In this document: positions 25,294-34,870 of the stretch, in pieces
How positions within the stretch are numbered: the stretch's first letter is position 1
Layout of the letters: each line of letters opens with the position of its first letter
From: Ferrovibrio sp046297895
GTDB taxonomy: Bacteria > Pseudomonadota > Alphaproteobacteria > Ferrovibrionales > Ferrovibrionaceae
NCBI RefSeq assembly: GCF_046297895.1
Contig: NZ_JBKBHC010000003.1
Coordinates: 62,001-126,000 of the forward strand
Direction of reading: 5' to 3'
Length of the DNA stretch: 64,000 bases
Made by a program: the position numbers and the translations under genes
The notes under the pieces: model-generated
What the model saw: the letters and a program-made list of their open reading frames with translations, nothing else
Told to the model about the DNA's origin: nothing
Databases searched by the model: none

Positions 25294-26604
25294 TTATTCG
25301 TAGCCCGCCAGGCATTCGCCGGCGAGGGCGAACAATTCCTGCGGTTGCTGCACCCCGCGCAGGGCATGGAAGCCCACCGAGATCAGCGGGCAGTCGCGCA
25401 CCTCGGCGGCAAAGGCGGCAGACGCGAGCAGCGGCCGGTCGAGGATCTTGGTCTGGCTTTCCACCCGCGCCACCTCGTTCACGGCGCGGCCGATCACGGT
25501 AAAGTCGAGCCGGTCACGCGCGCCGATATTGCCGAACACCACCTTGCCCACATGCAGGGCGATGCCGACCCGCACCGGCGGGGCCCCCTCGATGGCGCGG
25601 CCCTGGTTCAGTTCGTAAAGGCCGGTGAAGGCTTCGCGCGCCGCCGTCAGGGCCCGGTGGCAGGCTTCCGCCCGCCCGCCCGGCCGGTCGTCGACACGGA
25701 AGATCGCCAGCAGGCCGTCGCCGATGAATTTCAGCACCTCACCCTCATTCGCCTGGATCGGCGCTGCCATGGCATCGAAATAGCTGTCCAGCATCGCCAC
25801 CACCTCCTGGGGCGGGTGCCGGTCGGAAAAGGCGGTGAAGCCGCGCAGGTCGGACAGCCAGATGGCAGCCTCCACCTCATAGCCGCGGCCGCGCATGAAA
25901 TTCCCCTTCAGCACCCGCTTGGCCGGGCCCCGGCCCAGATAGGTGGTCAGCAGATCGCGGGTCATGCGGCGGCCGGCTTCCAGTTCCAGCCGAAGGGCCA
26001 CCAGCGGCATCAACTCCTCCAGGTAGCTCAGCTCCTCGGGCCGGAAGCCGCCCGGCCGGTCGGTGGCAAAGCTCATGAACGAGATGTTCCGCCCTTCCTG
26101 GCCACCCATGCCCGGCCCCTGGGTGAAGCGCATGGGCAGCACCAGATAGTCGGTCACGCCCAGGGCTTTCAGGTCGTGCAGGATGCCGAAATCCATCGGG
26201 GTGTCGGCCAGTTCCAGCCGCCGTCGGATTGCGGCGGCCCCCTGATGGATCACGGCGATTGGGCTGTTCAGATATTCGGCGGTGCGTACCACGCCATGAC
26301 CGCGTTCGGTCATGGTGACGCCGGCATCGCGCTGCCAGGTGAAGCCGCGGGTGAAGGTAAGCGGATGCATCGAGGGCTGGCCGGTGGTGACGCGGAACAG
26401 CGGCAGGCCTTCGGCGATCAAATGGCGGCAGAATCCCTCGATCAGCTCAGCCATCGGGGTGACCTTGCCGTCGTGTTCGATCAGCCAGCGGGCTGCCGGC
26501 GTGAGAACGAGCCGCGAATCGGGCCAGCTCGGCAGGCGCTCGACCCCTTTTGTGGCCATGGTCATTGGTCCACAGCCCTGGGGAAAACCGTTGATTCTAT
26601 CCAC
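25294..26604 (-). CDS. Class III adenylate/guanylate cyclase domain protein
   Basis: This 436-residue soluble protein has a GAF-like or related N-terminal half (to about residue 210) and a C-terminal cyclase domain. The two metal-binding aspartates lie in IWLSDLRGFTAFSD and FIGDGLLAIF, and the segment LDFTVIGRAVNEVARVE is typical. It should make a cyclic nucleotide, probably cAMP, in response to an unknown signal. There are no membrane helices. The start may be 26604 or the ATG at 26565; no strong ribosome site supports either. It diverges from the nfu gene. Confidence 0.88.
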   Translation of the reverse strand: MDRINGFPQGCGPMTMATKGVERLPSWPDSRLVLTPAARWLIEHDGKVTPMAELIEGFCRHLIAEGLPLFRVTTGQPSMHPLTFTRGFTWQRDAGVTMTERGHGVVRTAEYLNSPIAVIHQGAAAIRRRLELADTPMDFGILHDLKALGVTDYLVLPMRFTQGPGMGGQEGRNISFMSFATDRPGGFRPEELSYLEELMPLVALRLELEAGRRMTRDLLTTYLGRGPAKRVLKGNFMRGRGYEVEAAIWLSDLRGFTAFSDRHPPQEVVAMLDSYFDAMAAPIQANEGEVLKFIGDGLLAIFRVDDRPGGRAEACHRALTAAREAFTGLYELNQGRAIEGAPPVRVGIALHVGKVVFGNIGARDRLDFTVIGRAVNEVARVESQTKILDRPLLASAAFAAEVRDCPLISVGFHALRGVQQPQELFALAGECLAGYE

Positions 26605-26739
26605 ATCGGTTAAAAATCTTCCAAATAAGGGGTGAGGAAAAGCAACAATCTTACTTTGTCACAGTTTTGCCCTTGCTTTCGGCCTTGATATTTGCGGACC
26701 CCCCGACCAATTTCCAGTCACCTTTTCACGGACCCATTG

Positions 26740-27309
26740 ATGTTCATCCAGACCGAAACCACGCCCAATCCGGCGACCCTGAAATTCCTGCCCGGCCGCA
26801 GCGTGCTGCCGCAGGATTTCGCCGCCGGTTCGGCAGCCTTCACCGACGCCGAAACCGCCAAGGTTTCGCCGCTGGCGGTGCGGCTGTTTGCGGTCGATGG
26901 CGTCGAGGGGGTGTTCCTCGGCGCCGATTTCGTGACCGTCACCAAGGCCGCCAGCCAGGACTGGACGGCGCTGAAGCCGGCTCTTCTGGGCGCCATCATG
27001 GAGCATTTCATGGCGGGGCTGCCGGTGATCAACGCCGGCGCCGATCCGGCCGCCGCTGCCGAGACTTTCGATCCGGCCGACAGCCAGATCGTTCTTCAGA
27101 TCAAGGAACTGATCGACACGCGGGTGCGTCCCGCGGTCGCCCAGGACGGAGGCGACATCGTGTTTCGAGGATTCGAACGCGGCGTCGTTTACCTGCACAT
27201 GCAGGGCTCCTGTGCCGGTTGCCCCAGTTCGACGGCAACCTTGCGCTATGGCATCGAGAACATGCTGAAGCATTACGTGCCCGAGGTTTCCGAAGTACGG
27301 GCAGTTTAG
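26740..27309 (+). CDS. NifU/Nfu-type iron-sulfur cluster carrier
   Basis: This 189-residue protein carries Fe-S clusters to client proteins. The Nfu N-terminal domain begins MFIQTETTPNPATLKFLPGR and the C-terminal NifU domain has the cluster motif C158-AG-C161 (QGSCAGCPSS). The start at 26740 is set by the universal MFIQTE(T/P) beginning. It closes the glnD-murJ-trpS-usp-nfu backbone. It diverges from the cyclase gene across 135 bases. Confidence 0.95.
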   Translation: MFIQTETTPNPATLKFLPGRSVLPQDFAAGSAAFTDAETAKVSPLAVRLFAVDGVEGVFLGADFVTVTKAASQDWTALKPALLGAIMEHFMAGLPVINAGADPAAAAETFDPADSQIVLQIKELIDTRVRPAVAQDGGDIVFRGFERGVVYLHMQGSCAGCPSSTATLRYGIENMLKHYVPEVSEVRAV

Positions 27310-27317
27310 TCGCCCTG

Positions 27318-27348
27318 CGGTTCCGGGTTACGGAACCGGACGGGTTTT
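27318..27348 (+). terminator. Candidate terminator after nfu
   Basis: CGGTTCCG and CGGAACCG pair perfectly around a five-base loop (27318-27338); the T-run TTTT comes seven bases later, reachable if the stem extends with mismatches to the GGG at 27342-27344. It lies eight bases after the nfu stop. Confidence 0.55.
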
Positions 27349-27457
27349 CACGCGTTTCCTGGTGGGGGATCGCACAAGGGCAGCGCCCGGTGCTGTCCGG
27401 CGGGTTTGCCGGCTGCATCGAAGGGATCTGGCGCTGAGAACTGTGGAGGTTTAACCC

Positions 27458-28675
27458 ATGACAGCTAATCGCGATCGGCGGTTGCTTGCCATCGGATCTG
27501 ATGTTCGTCTGATTCTTGCCGGTTTTGGCCTGCTTCTGGCCGTCGGCCTGGTTTCCGGTATCGGTGTTGGCCTGTTGTCCAGTCGTCAGCTTGCCCGCGT
27601 CCCCGACGTGCAGGTGCAGCAGACGGCATCCCTTGGGGATGGCGTGAACGAGGCCTGGGACCGCCTGCGCCAGATCGCCCTGCTTGACTGGCGCGCGGTG
27701 GTCGAGCCGCGTGCGGTGGCCGATGCAGGCCGCAAGAGCAGCGGCAATGCTGAATCCGAGTCGCCCGATGCGGCGGCGGTCAATCCCGCCGAAGCCTCGC
27801 GCCGCGTGGCGGAAGTGCGGCAGTTCTCGCCGCACCGAACGGCCCTGCGTGCGCAGACCGACCGCACGGTGGACGCCATGCTGCGCAAGTTCGAACAGGA
27901 AGGCTTCGATCTCGCCGACATGCGCAATGCCAGCGGCCAGCTTGAAGTGCCGCGCATCTTCCTGGCCTCGCTGCCGATCGACATCGCCGACGTCAATCTG
28001 ACCGAAAAGCGCAAGCGCGCCTTCATGAAGGTGATGCTGCCGCATATCCTGCGCGAGAACGAGCGCATCCTCGCCAACCGCGAGCGCGTCGAACGCCTGC
28101 ACGAGCGCCTGCAGCGCGGCGCCACGCTGACGGCGCGCGACGATGCCTGGCTGCGCCAGATTTCCGATCAGTACGGCCTCGACGATGTCGATACCGCCGA
28201 ACTGCTCAACCGCATCGATATCGTGCCGCCCGCACTCGCCCTGGCGCAGTCGATCGAGGAATCGGGCTGGGGCACATCGCGCTTCGCCCTGCTCGGCAAC
28301 GCGGTGTTCGGCCAGTGGACCTGGACTCCGGGCAGCGGCATCGTGCCGGAGAACCGCCCGGACGGTGAAACCTACGAAGTGCAGCGCTTCAGGAGCCTGG
28401 AGCAGTCGGTGGCGGCCTACATGCGCAATCTGAACAGCAAGTCCAGCTATCGTGAATTCCGCGACAGCCGCGCTTCCATGCGCAGCCGCGGCGAAGACCT
28501 GGACAGCTATCGCCTGGCCGGCCATCTGCATCGCTACTCGGTGCGCGGTGCCGATTACATCCGCACCATCCGCTCGATCATGAAGACGAACACCCTGGAG
28601 ATGTTCGACGGCGCGCGCCTGGCCGACGAGCCCTCGCCGCTCTTCACCAACATCGATTATTTCGGCAAGTCGTGA
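27458..28675 (+). CDS. Bax-like glucosaminidase-domain protein
   Basis: This 405-residue protein has an N-terminal membrane helix (VRLILAGFGLLLAVGLVSGIGVGLL) and a periplasmic glucosaminidase-type domain in the second half, with the likely catalytic glutamate in AQSIEESGWGTSRFALLGNAVFGQW and the strand QRFRSLEQSVAAYMRNLNS. The same arrangement is known in E. coli Bax. It probably cleaves peptidoglycan glycan strands. It lies in a group of envelope genes. Confidence 0.85.
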   Translation: MTANRDRRLLAIGSDVRLILAGFGLLLAVGLVSGIGVGLLSSRQLARVPDVQVQQTASLGDGVNEAWDRLRQIALLDWRAVVEPRAVADAGRKSSGNAESESPDAAAVNPAEASRRVAEVRQFSPHRTALRAQTDRTVDAMLRKFEQEGFDLADMRNASGQLEVPRIFLASLPIDIADVNLTEKRKRAFMKVMLPHILRENERILANRERVERLHERLQRGATLTARDDAWLRQISDQYGLDDVDTAELLNRIDIVPPALALAQSIEESGWGTSRFALLGNAVFGQWTWTPGSGIVPENRPDGETYEVQRFRSLEQSVAAYMRNLNSKSSYREFRDSRASMRSRGEDLDSYRLAGHLHRYSVRGADYIRTIRSIMKTNTLEMFDGARLADEPSPLFTNIDYFGKS

Positions 28676-28848
28676 GCCCGGCCGGCTGCGGCCGGCCGGA
28701 ATCATCATCCATCAGTCCGTGCCGGATCGCGGTTTTCCGCGGCTATCCGGCGTGCCGGCCTCCTTGCAGCCGCGTTAACGCGACCAATATACTACGGCGT
28801 CTGATTCGGCGGCGTAGTCGGCCGCCCCTGTTGCGAGGACGATTCTCC

Positions 28849-29388
28849 ATGTCAGCCACCCCGACCCGCCCGGCCAATCCGGCCACCCTGTTGCGTTTCC
28901 GCCTGTCACGCGTTCTGCCGTTGCCCGTCATGGCCGTCGCGCTTGTCCTGGCCGGCTGCCAGAACAACGGCCAGGGCCCGCAGCTTAACAAGGAAAATGT
29001 CGGCACCGTGCTGGGCGCCGTGGGCGGCGCCGTGCTGGGGGCACAGTTCGGCAAGGGCACTGGCCAACTGGTGGGCGTGGCCGCCGGCGCGCTGGCGGGT
29101 GCCTATCTCGGCAACCAGATCGGCGCCTCGCTCGACAAGGCCGACAAGGCCGAGATGGAAAAGGCCAGCACCCGGGCCACCACCGCCCCGATCGGTCAGA
29201 CCATCTCATGGCGCAATCCGGACAGCGGCAATTCCGGCACCGTGACGCCGACCCGCGAAGGCACGGCGGCCAACGGCGACTATTGCCGCGAATTCCAGCA
29301 GACCGTGACCGTCGGCGGCAAGACCGAGCAGGCCTATGGCACCGCCTGCCGCCAGCCCGACGGCAGCTGGAAGATCGTCAGCGGGTGA
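28849..29388 (+). CDS. Glycine-zipper lipoprotein, 17-kDa surface antigen type
   Basis: This 179-residue lipoprotein has lipobox LAGC at about residues 34-37 after a hydrophobic run. A glycine-zipper stretch (VGTVLGAVGGAVLGAQFGKGTGQLVGVAAGALAGAYLGNQIG) could insert in a membrane, followed by a soluble domain (DYCREFQQTVTVGGKTEQAYGTACRQPDGSWKI) as in rickettsial 17-kDa antigens. It probably helps outer-membrane integrity. The start at 28849 is the first sensible one. The stop overlaps the GTG of the next gene. Confidence 0.85.
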   Translation: MSATPTRPANPATLLRFRLSRVLPLPVMAVALVLAGCQNNGQGPQLNKENVGTVLGAVGGAVLGAQFGKGTGQLVGVAAGALAGAYLGNQIGASLDKADKAEMEKASTRATTAPIGQTISWRNPDSGNSGTVTPTREGTAANGDYCREFQQTVTVGGKTEQAYGTACRQPDGSWKIVSG

Positions 29389-29399
29389 CCGGTATCGGC

Positions 29400-30317
29400 A
29401 TGACCGGGACCGGTGCCGTGATGCGCCTGGCCGCGACGGCCGGGCTGTGCGCCGCGCTGCTTCTCGCCGCGCCGGCCCATGCCGGTTTTGCCGATGGCGT
29501 GAAAGCCTATGAAGCCGGCGACTATGCCGGCGCCCATGCGGCCTGGGCGCCGCTGGCCGAGCGCGGCGATGTCGCCGCCATGCGCAATCTCGGCCATCTC
29601 TATCGCTGGGGGCAGGGCGTCGAGCGCGACATTCAGCAGGCCATCCACTGGTATCGGCGGGCCGCCGAAACCGGCTTTTCCCGCGCGCAGGCCAATCTGG
29701 CCGCGATCTATCTGCAAGGCGATGATGGCGTGCCCATCGACTATGCCGAGGCGCGCAAATGGTTCGAGGCCGCCGCCAAGCAGGGGCATGCGGTCGCGCA
29801 GTACAATCTCGGCCTGATGTACGAACTTGGCCTCGGCGTGGAAAAGAACGAGGCCGTGGCGCTGGGCTGGTACAACAACGCGGCCAAGGCCGGCCAGCCC
29901 GATGCGCTGGAGCGCCTGTCGCTGCTGGTGATGCGCCGCGACGGCGGCCAGCAGCGCGAGCCGGCAAACGTTCCGGCCAGCAGCCAGGAAGCGGCACCGG
30001 CGAAACCGGCAGGCGGCGAGAAGGCGGAGCAGGCCGCGATCGAGCCTGCCGCCGCAACCCCGTCGCAGGCCAATGCATCCTCTGGCGTTCCGGCGGCTGT
30101 GGCCGATCCGGCTCCCACGCCGCCGTCGGCCGGACAGGACGGAGCTGCGCCTGCCGCCGCAGAGGGCGAACCGCAGCGGCCCGGCCTGCTCGGGCGCTTC
30201 TATTCCGCCATCCTGTCGGGCGGCGGCGTATCCATCCCCGACCTGTTCAGGGCCGGCGAAAGCGGCGATGATGCCGAGCGGATCGAGCCGGAAGCCAAGC
30301 CGAAGACGGGGGATTAG
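29400..30317 (+). CDS. Sel1-repeat protein, exported
   Basis: This protein of up to 310 residues has a signal peptide (MRLAATAGLCAALLLAAPAHA) followed by three to four Sel1-type repeats between about residues 30 and 170 (AMRNLGHLYRWGQGVERDIQQAIHWYRRAAETG; AQANLAAIYLQGD; AQYNLGLMYELGLGVEKNEAVALGWYNNAAKAG) and a Pro/Ala-rich tail. Sel1 repeats mediate protein contacts. Possible starts are GTG 29385 (overlapping the previous stop), ATG 29400 and ATG 29421. It lies five bases before the J-domain gene. Confidence 0.85.
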   Translation: MTGTGAVMRLAATAGLCAALLLAAPAHAGFADGVKAYEAGDYAGAHAAWAPLAERGDVAAMRNLGHLYRWGQGVERDIQQAIHWYRRAAETGFSRAQANLAAIYLQGDDGVPIDYAEARKWFEAAAKQGHAVAQYNLGLMYELGLGVEKNEAVALGWYNNAAKAGQPDALERLSLLVMRRDGGQQREPANVPASSQEAAPAKPAGGEKAEQAAIEPAAATPSQANASSGVPAAVADPAPTPPSAGQDGAAPAAAEGEPQRPGLLGRFYSAILSGGGVSIPDLFRAGESGDDAERIEPEAKPKTGD

Positions 30318-30322
30318 CGGCC

Positions 30323-31318
30323 ATGCGTGATCCCTATGAAGTGCTGGGCGTGGCCCGGGGCGTCAGCCAGGACGACCTGCGCAAGGCCTATCGCAAGCTG
30401 GCCAAGGAATTCCACCCCGACCGCAATCCGGACAATGCCAAGGCCGCAGAGCGGTTCAAGGAAGTGTCGGCCGCTTACGATATTCTCGGCGATTCCGAGA
30501 AGCGCGGCAAATACGATCGCGGCGAGATCGACGCCGCCGGCCAGCCGCGGGCGCGCGGCTTCGGCGGCGGTTTCCGCGGTGGCCCGGGCGCCGGCAGCGG
30601 CGCACGCGGCGGCCGCGGCCCGTTCGGCGGCGCCGATTTCGGTTTCGGCGGCTTCGAGAATGGCGGCGAGGATATCTTCGACGAGATATTCAGCCAGATG
30701 CGGCGCACGCGCGGCGGCGCCGGCGGTTCGGGTGCCGGCGCCCGTCCCGGGGCGCAGGCCAGCCGACCCATGCGCGGTGCCGACCGCCATTTCAATCTGA
30801 AGATCGGTTTTCTGGATGCCGCGCGCGGCTGCAAGCGGCGGCTGACGATGCCCGATGGCAAGCAACTCGATGTCGCCATCCCCGCCGGTCTGGTGGATGG
30901 CCAGCAGATCCGCCTGCGCCACCAGGGCGATGCCGGCCGCAATGGCGGGGAGGCGGGCGATGCACTGATCGAGGTGACCGTCGACCCGCACCCGTTTTTT
31001 GTTCGCCAGGGCGACGACATCCATCTCGAACTGCCCGTCACGCTGGACGAGGCCGTGCTGGGCGCGAAGATTGCCGTGCCCACCATCGACGGCATGGTGG
31101 CGGTCGCCGTGCCCAAGGGCGCGAGCTCGGGCACCACATTGCGCCTGAAGGGCCGCGGATTTCCGCTCAAGGGCGGCGCCTCCGACCAGCGCGGCGACCA
31201 GTATGTGAAGCTGAAGATCGTGCTGCCCGAAAAGCCCAACTCGGCGCTGGAAAAGCTGATCGAGGGCTGGGTCAAGTCGAACAAATACGACGTGCGGGCC
31301 AAATACACGGTCGAATGA
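30323..31318 (+). CDS. DnaJ-like co-chaperone, CbpA type
   Basis: This 331-residue co-chaperone stimulates DnaK. The J domain opens DPYEVLGVARGVSQDDLRKAYRKLAKEF with the invariant H31-PD. A Gly/Phe-rich linker spans about residues 75-150, followed by the C-terminal substrate-binding domains (GADRHFNLKIGFLDAARGCKRRL, GATLRLKG-like segments). The zinc-finger cysteines of DnaJ are missing, so it belongs to the CbpA-like class. Part of the envelope/chaperone group. Confidence 0.93.
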   Translation: MRDPYEVLGVARGVSQDDLRKAYRKLAKEFHPDRNPDNAKAAERFKEVSAAYDILGDSEKRGKYDRGEIDAAGQPRARGFGGGFRGGPGAGSGARGGRGPFGGADFGFGGFENGGEDIFDEIFSQMRRTRGGAGGSGAGARPGAQASRPMRGADRHFNLKIGFLDAARGCKRRLTMPDGKQLDVAIPAGLVDGQQIRLRHQGDAGRNGGEAGDALIEVTVDPHPFFVRQGDDIHLELPVTLDEAVLGAKIAVPTIDGMVAVAVPKGASSGTTLRLKGRGFPLKGGASDQRGDQYVKLKIVLPEKPNSALEKLIEGWVKSNKYDVRAKYTVE

Positions 31319-31465
31319 GCCGCCGCCGGCGGATTTTAACCAAGCGTTCACCATCTCTTGGCAGCCTGACCCCGGACTGTCCTTGCCGGGGAGTCCTGCG
31401 GGCGTCTATCGTCCCGCCACAACAGCCGATTCGCGCGTGATTCCGATTCGGTCGATGGACAAGGC

Positions 31466-32305
31466 ATGTATACGCGACGCTTGGTGATCTCATCCCTGCT
31501 CGGGCTGCTTGGCAGCGCCGCATTCGCGGCGCCGGCTCTGGCGGCCGCGCGCAAGGGCGCGGTCCCGGTGCCGGGCGACAAGCCGCCGGTGGGTGGCGGC
31601 AGGCCGGTGCCCAAGCGGCCGCCTGCCATCGTGGTGCTCGATCCCGGCCATGGCGGCCGCGATCCCGGCGCGATCGGGGTGACCGGCACCGAGGAGAAGG
31701 ATGTCACGCTGTCGATCTGTCAGGGCATCCGCCAGATGCTGGCCGGCAATCCCGACATCAAGGTGTTTCTCACGCGCGACCGCGACGTCTATATCCCGCT
31801 GCCCAGCCGCGTCGCCTTCGCGCATGAAAAGAATGCCGACCTGTTTCTCTCGATCCACGCCGATGCCGCGCCGAACCGTGGCGCACGCGGACTGTCGGCC
31901 TACAGCCGCGCAGACAAGGCCTCCGACGATTTTGCCCGTCGCCTGGCCGACCGCGAGAACCAGGTGGATGCCATCTACGGCTTCGATGCGGGCGCCACCG
32001 ACAAGCAGACGGCGGCGATCCTGATCGATCTGGCCCGCCGCCACAGCCATAACGCCTCGCTCAGCGCCAAGCGCCGCATCATCACCGGCGTCGGCCGCCG
32101 TGTGCAGTTGCTGGAGAACCCCATGCGGCAGGCCAATTTCGCCGTCCTGCGCTCGCCCGCAATTCCCTCGGTGCTGATCGAAACGGGTTTCCTGTCCAAC
32201 CCGCAGGACGAGCGCATCCTGCGCAGCCCGAAGAGCCGTGCCGAACTGGCACGTTTCCTCGCCGAGCAGATCGCCCCTGTCGCCGCCGACCTGCGCGAGG
32301 CATAA
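31466..32305 (+). CDS. N-acetylmuramoyl-L-alanine amidase, AmiC type
   Basis: This 279-residue enzyme cuts the amide bond between the glycan and the peptide of peptidoglycan and helps cell separation. A signal peptide with an RR pair (MYTRRLVISSLLGLLGSAAFA) suggests export, possibly by Tat. The Amidase_3 zinc ligands are H62 (DPGHGGRDPGA), E76/E77 (TGTEEKD) and H131 (SIHADA), with E239 (LIETGFLSN) catalytic. The domain fills the rest of the protein; no AMIN domain is present. Confidence 0.93.
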   Translation: MYTRRLVISSLLGLLGSAAFAAPALAAARKGAVPVPGDKPPVGGGRPVPKRPPAIVVLDPGHGGRDPGAIGVTGTEEKDVTLSICQGIRQMLAGNPDIKVFLTRDRDVYIPLPSRVAFAHEKNADLFLSIHADAAPNRGARGLSAYSRADKASDDFARRLADRENQVDAIYGFDAGATDKQTAAILIDLARRHSHNASLSAKRRIITGVGRRVQLLENPMRQANFAVLRSPAIPSVLIETGFLSNPQDERILRSPKSRAELARFLAEQIAPVAADLREA

Positions 32306-32384
32306 GCCCGGCGCCTGTCACCGCGGCTCTGTATAACACTTCCCAAACGACCTATGCTGCGACCCGCCAGAGCAGGAGCGTCGC

Positions 32385-33551
32385 ATGCGTATCGTCGAAG
32401 TCCGCGAGAAAACCGTCTCGATCGCCTCGCCGATCGCCAATGCCTATATCGATTTCTCGAAAATGACCTGTTCGGTCGTCGCCGTGATCACCGATGTGGT
32501 CCGCGACGGCAAGCCGGTGGTGGGTTTCGGCTTCAACTCCAACGGCCGCTACGGCCAGGGCGCGCTCATGCGCGAACGCTTCCTGCCGCGCCTGATGGAA
32601 GCAGATCCCGACACTTTGGTGGATACCGCCAACAACAATCTCGATCCGTTCGCCATCTGGAAGACGCTGATGACCAATGAGAAGCCGGGCGGCCATGGCG
32701 AACGCTCGGTGGCTGTGGGCACGCTCGACATGGCGGTCTGGGATGCCGTGGCCAAGATCGCGGGCGTGCCGCTCTGGCGCCTGCTGGCCGACCGCTACCG
32801 CAATGGCGTGGCCGACAGCAAGGTTTGGGTTTACGCCGCCGGCGGCTATTACTATCCCGGCAAGGACCTGACCGCCCTGCAGGACGAGATGAAAAGCTAT
32901 CGCGACCGCGGCTATCGCGTCGTGAAGATGAAGATCGGCGGTGCCTCGCTGGCAGAGGATATCCGCCGCATCGAGGCGGTGATCGCTATCGTGGGCGAGG
33001 GCCGCAACCTGTGCGTCGATGTCAATGGCCGCTTCGATCTGAAGACGGCCATCGAATACGGCAAGGCGCTGCTGCCCTACGACCTGTTCTGGTACGAGGA
33101 AGTGGGCGATCCGCTCGATTACGCCCTGCAGGCCGAACTCGGCAAGCACTACGACAAGCCGATGGCCACCGGCGAGAACCTGTTCTCGATGCAGGATGCA
33201 CGCAACCTGATCCGTTTCGGCGGCATGCGGCCCGACCGCGACTGGCTGCAATTCGACTGTGCGCTGTCCTACGGCCTGGTGGAATATCTGCGCTCGCTTG
33301 AGATGCTGCAGCAGCATGGCTGGTCCACGCGGCGTGTGGTACCCCATGGCGGTCACCAGATGTCGCTGAATATCGCGGCTGGCTTGCATCTGGGCGGCAA
33401 CGAAAGTTATCCCGATGTGTTCAGGCCTTTCGGCGGCTTCGCCGACGGCATCGCTGTGGAAGACGGATATGTCGGCCTGCCGCAGATTCCCGGCGTGGGC
33501 TTCGAGGCCAAGTCGGAGCTCTATGCCGTGATGAAGTCGCTGCTCGACTAA
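32385..33551 (+). CDS. tarD: D(-)-tartrate dehydratase
   Basis: This enolase-superfamily enzyme dehydrates D-tartrate to oxaloacetate. The 388-residue sequence closely follows the Bradyrhizobium enzyme from memory: AYIDFSKMT, GFNSNGRYGQG, NEKPGGHGERSVAVGTLDMAVWDA, and MRPDRDWLQFDCALSYGL. The catalytic set is K181-M-K183, metal ligands D212, E238 and E264, and H321 in PHGGHQMSL. No transporter or tartrate regulator is adjacent. The stop overlaps that of convergent rsmB by four bases. Confidence 0.88.
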   Translation: MRIVEVREKTVSIASPIANAYIDFSKMTCSVVAVITDVVRDGKPVVGFGFNSNGRYGQGALMRERFLPRLMEADPDTLVDTANNNLDPFAIWKTLMTNEKPGGHGERSVAVGTLDMAVWDAVAKIAGVPLWRLLADRYRNGVADSKVWVYAAGGYYYPGKDLTALQDEMKSYRDRGYRVVKMKIGGASLAEDIRRIEAVIAIVGEGRNLCVDVNGRFDLKTAIEYGKALLPYDLFWYEEVGDPLDYALQAELGKHYDKPMATGENLFSMQDARNLIRFGGMRPDRDWLQFDCALSYGLVEYLRSLEMLQQHGWSTRRVVPHGGHQMSLNIAAGLHLGGNESYPDVFRPFGGFADGIAVEDGYVGLPQIPGVGFEAKSELYAVMKSLLD

Positions 33552-34870
33552 GTGGCAGCCTTTGGGGCGGCAGTTTTCTCCAGGCAGACGGCGAAGAAGC
33601 CGTCCATGCCGCCACGCTCCGCCCAGTGGCAGGGCAGGGTGCGCAGGGCGCCATCCAGCGTGACCGCATCCTCCGGCACGCCGAGCATGGCAGCGTCGGC
33701 CGGCACGATCCGCGCACCCGCCAGGGCGCGCAGAAGCGGCATGTGCCTTTCGCCTTCCTCGGGCTGCAGCGAGCAGACGCAGTAGACCAGTTTGCCGCCC
33801 GGTTTGAGCATCGCCCAGGCTGCATTGATCAGTCGTTGCTGCAGCGCGGCCAGCTTCATCACGTCGGTTTCGTCTTTCAGGTAAGGCAGGTCTGGATGCC
33901 GGCGGATCGTGCCGGTGGCCGAACAGGGCGCATCCAGCAGTACGGCATCGAACACATGTGGCGGCTGCCAATGCTCGATCTCGGCGGTTCTTACTTCGGC
34001 TTTCAGGTGCAGGCGTTTCAGATTCTCCTTCAGCCGCTTCAGGCGTGGGTCCGAGCGGTCCACCGCCATCACCTGTGCGCCCATGGCGGCCAGCTGCGCG
34101 GTCTTGCCGCCTGGCGCCGCGCAGAGATCGGCAACCGTCTTGCCATTCACGTCACCCAGCAGTTTTGCCGGCAGCGCGGCGGCGGCATCCTGTATCCACC
34201 AGGTTCCGTCATCGTAACCCGGCAGGCTCTCCACCGCGCCCGCAGCCTGGCGACGCAGGCAGCCGCTGGGCAGCAATTCGGCCTGAAGCCGCTCGGCCCA
34301 TCCTGCGGCATCGCCTTTCACGCTGATATCCAGCGGCGCCTCCTGCAGATGCGCCTGCGCGATGTCGCGCGCCAGGTCGGGGCCATAGGCCTGCTCCCAG
34401 CTACGCCACAGCCAGTCGGGCGTATTCTGCCTCGCGGCATCCTGCTGCGCCACGATGGCGGCGCCTTCGGCGGCCACCTTGCGCAGTACGGCGTTGATCA
34501 GGCCGCGCGGTTTTTTCTGCTCCGGGTGCATCAGGTCGACTGCGGAATCCACCGCCGCATGGGGTGGGGCATCGAGGAACAGCAGCTCGGTCGTGCCCAG
34601 GCGCAATGCCTCGCGCGGCAGGCCCTTGGGCCAAAGCGTGAGGAATTTACGCAACACGCCGTCGACCTGCCCGCGCCGGCGCAGGGCCGTGGCGACAAGG
34701 CGGCGCACGAAAGCGCGGTCGCGGTCAGTCAGGCCGCGGAAGCCTATGGTGCGGTCGGCCAGCAGGTCGTCCAGCGCGCGGCCCTTGCCCAGCACGCCGT
34801 CCAGCAGGCTGGCGGCGATGCGGCGCGGATTGGGCGGTACCAGCTTGGCGGTAACGGTCAGATCAGACAT
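33548..34870 (-). CDS. rsmB: 16S rRNA (cytosine-967-C5) methyltransferase RsmB
   Basis: This 440-residue protein methylates C967 of 16S rRNA. The N-terminal NusB-like RNA-binding domain (AASLLDGVLGKGRALDDLL ... TELLFLDAPPHAAVDSAVDLM) precedes the SAM-dependent domain with VADLCAAPGGKTAQLAAMGA, the DAPCSATG motif and the second catalytic cysteine in CSLQPEEGE. It diverges from the thioesterase gene. Its first codons lie inside a 20-bp inverted repeat shared with that gene. Confidence 0.94.
   Translation of the reverse strand: MSDLTVTAKLVPPNPRRIAASLLDGVLGKGRALDDLLADRTIGFRGLTDRDRAFVRRLVATALRRRGQVDGVLRKFLTLWPKGLPREALRLGTTELLFLDAPPHAAVDSAVDLMHPEQKKPRGLINAVLRKVAAEGAAIVAQQDAARQNTPDWLWRSWEQAYGPDLARDIAQAHLQEAPLDISVKGDAAGWAERLQAELLPSGCLRRQAAGAVESLPGYDDGTWWIQDAAAALPAKLLGDVNGKTVADLCAAPGGKTAQLAAMGAQVMAVDRSDPRLKRLKENLKRLHLKAEVRTAEIEHWQPPHVFDAVLLDAPCSATGTIRRHPDLPYLKDETDVMKLAALQQRLINAAWAMLKPGGKLVYCVCSLQPEEGERHMPLLRALAGARIVPADAAMLGVPEDAVTLDGALRTLPCHWAERGGMDGFFAVCLEKTAAPKAAT

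Noticed and set aside
27101..28708. Long antisense frame over nfu and the glucosaminidase gene
   Set aside because: Sense strand encodes proteins with clear motifs; the antisense product shows no family features.
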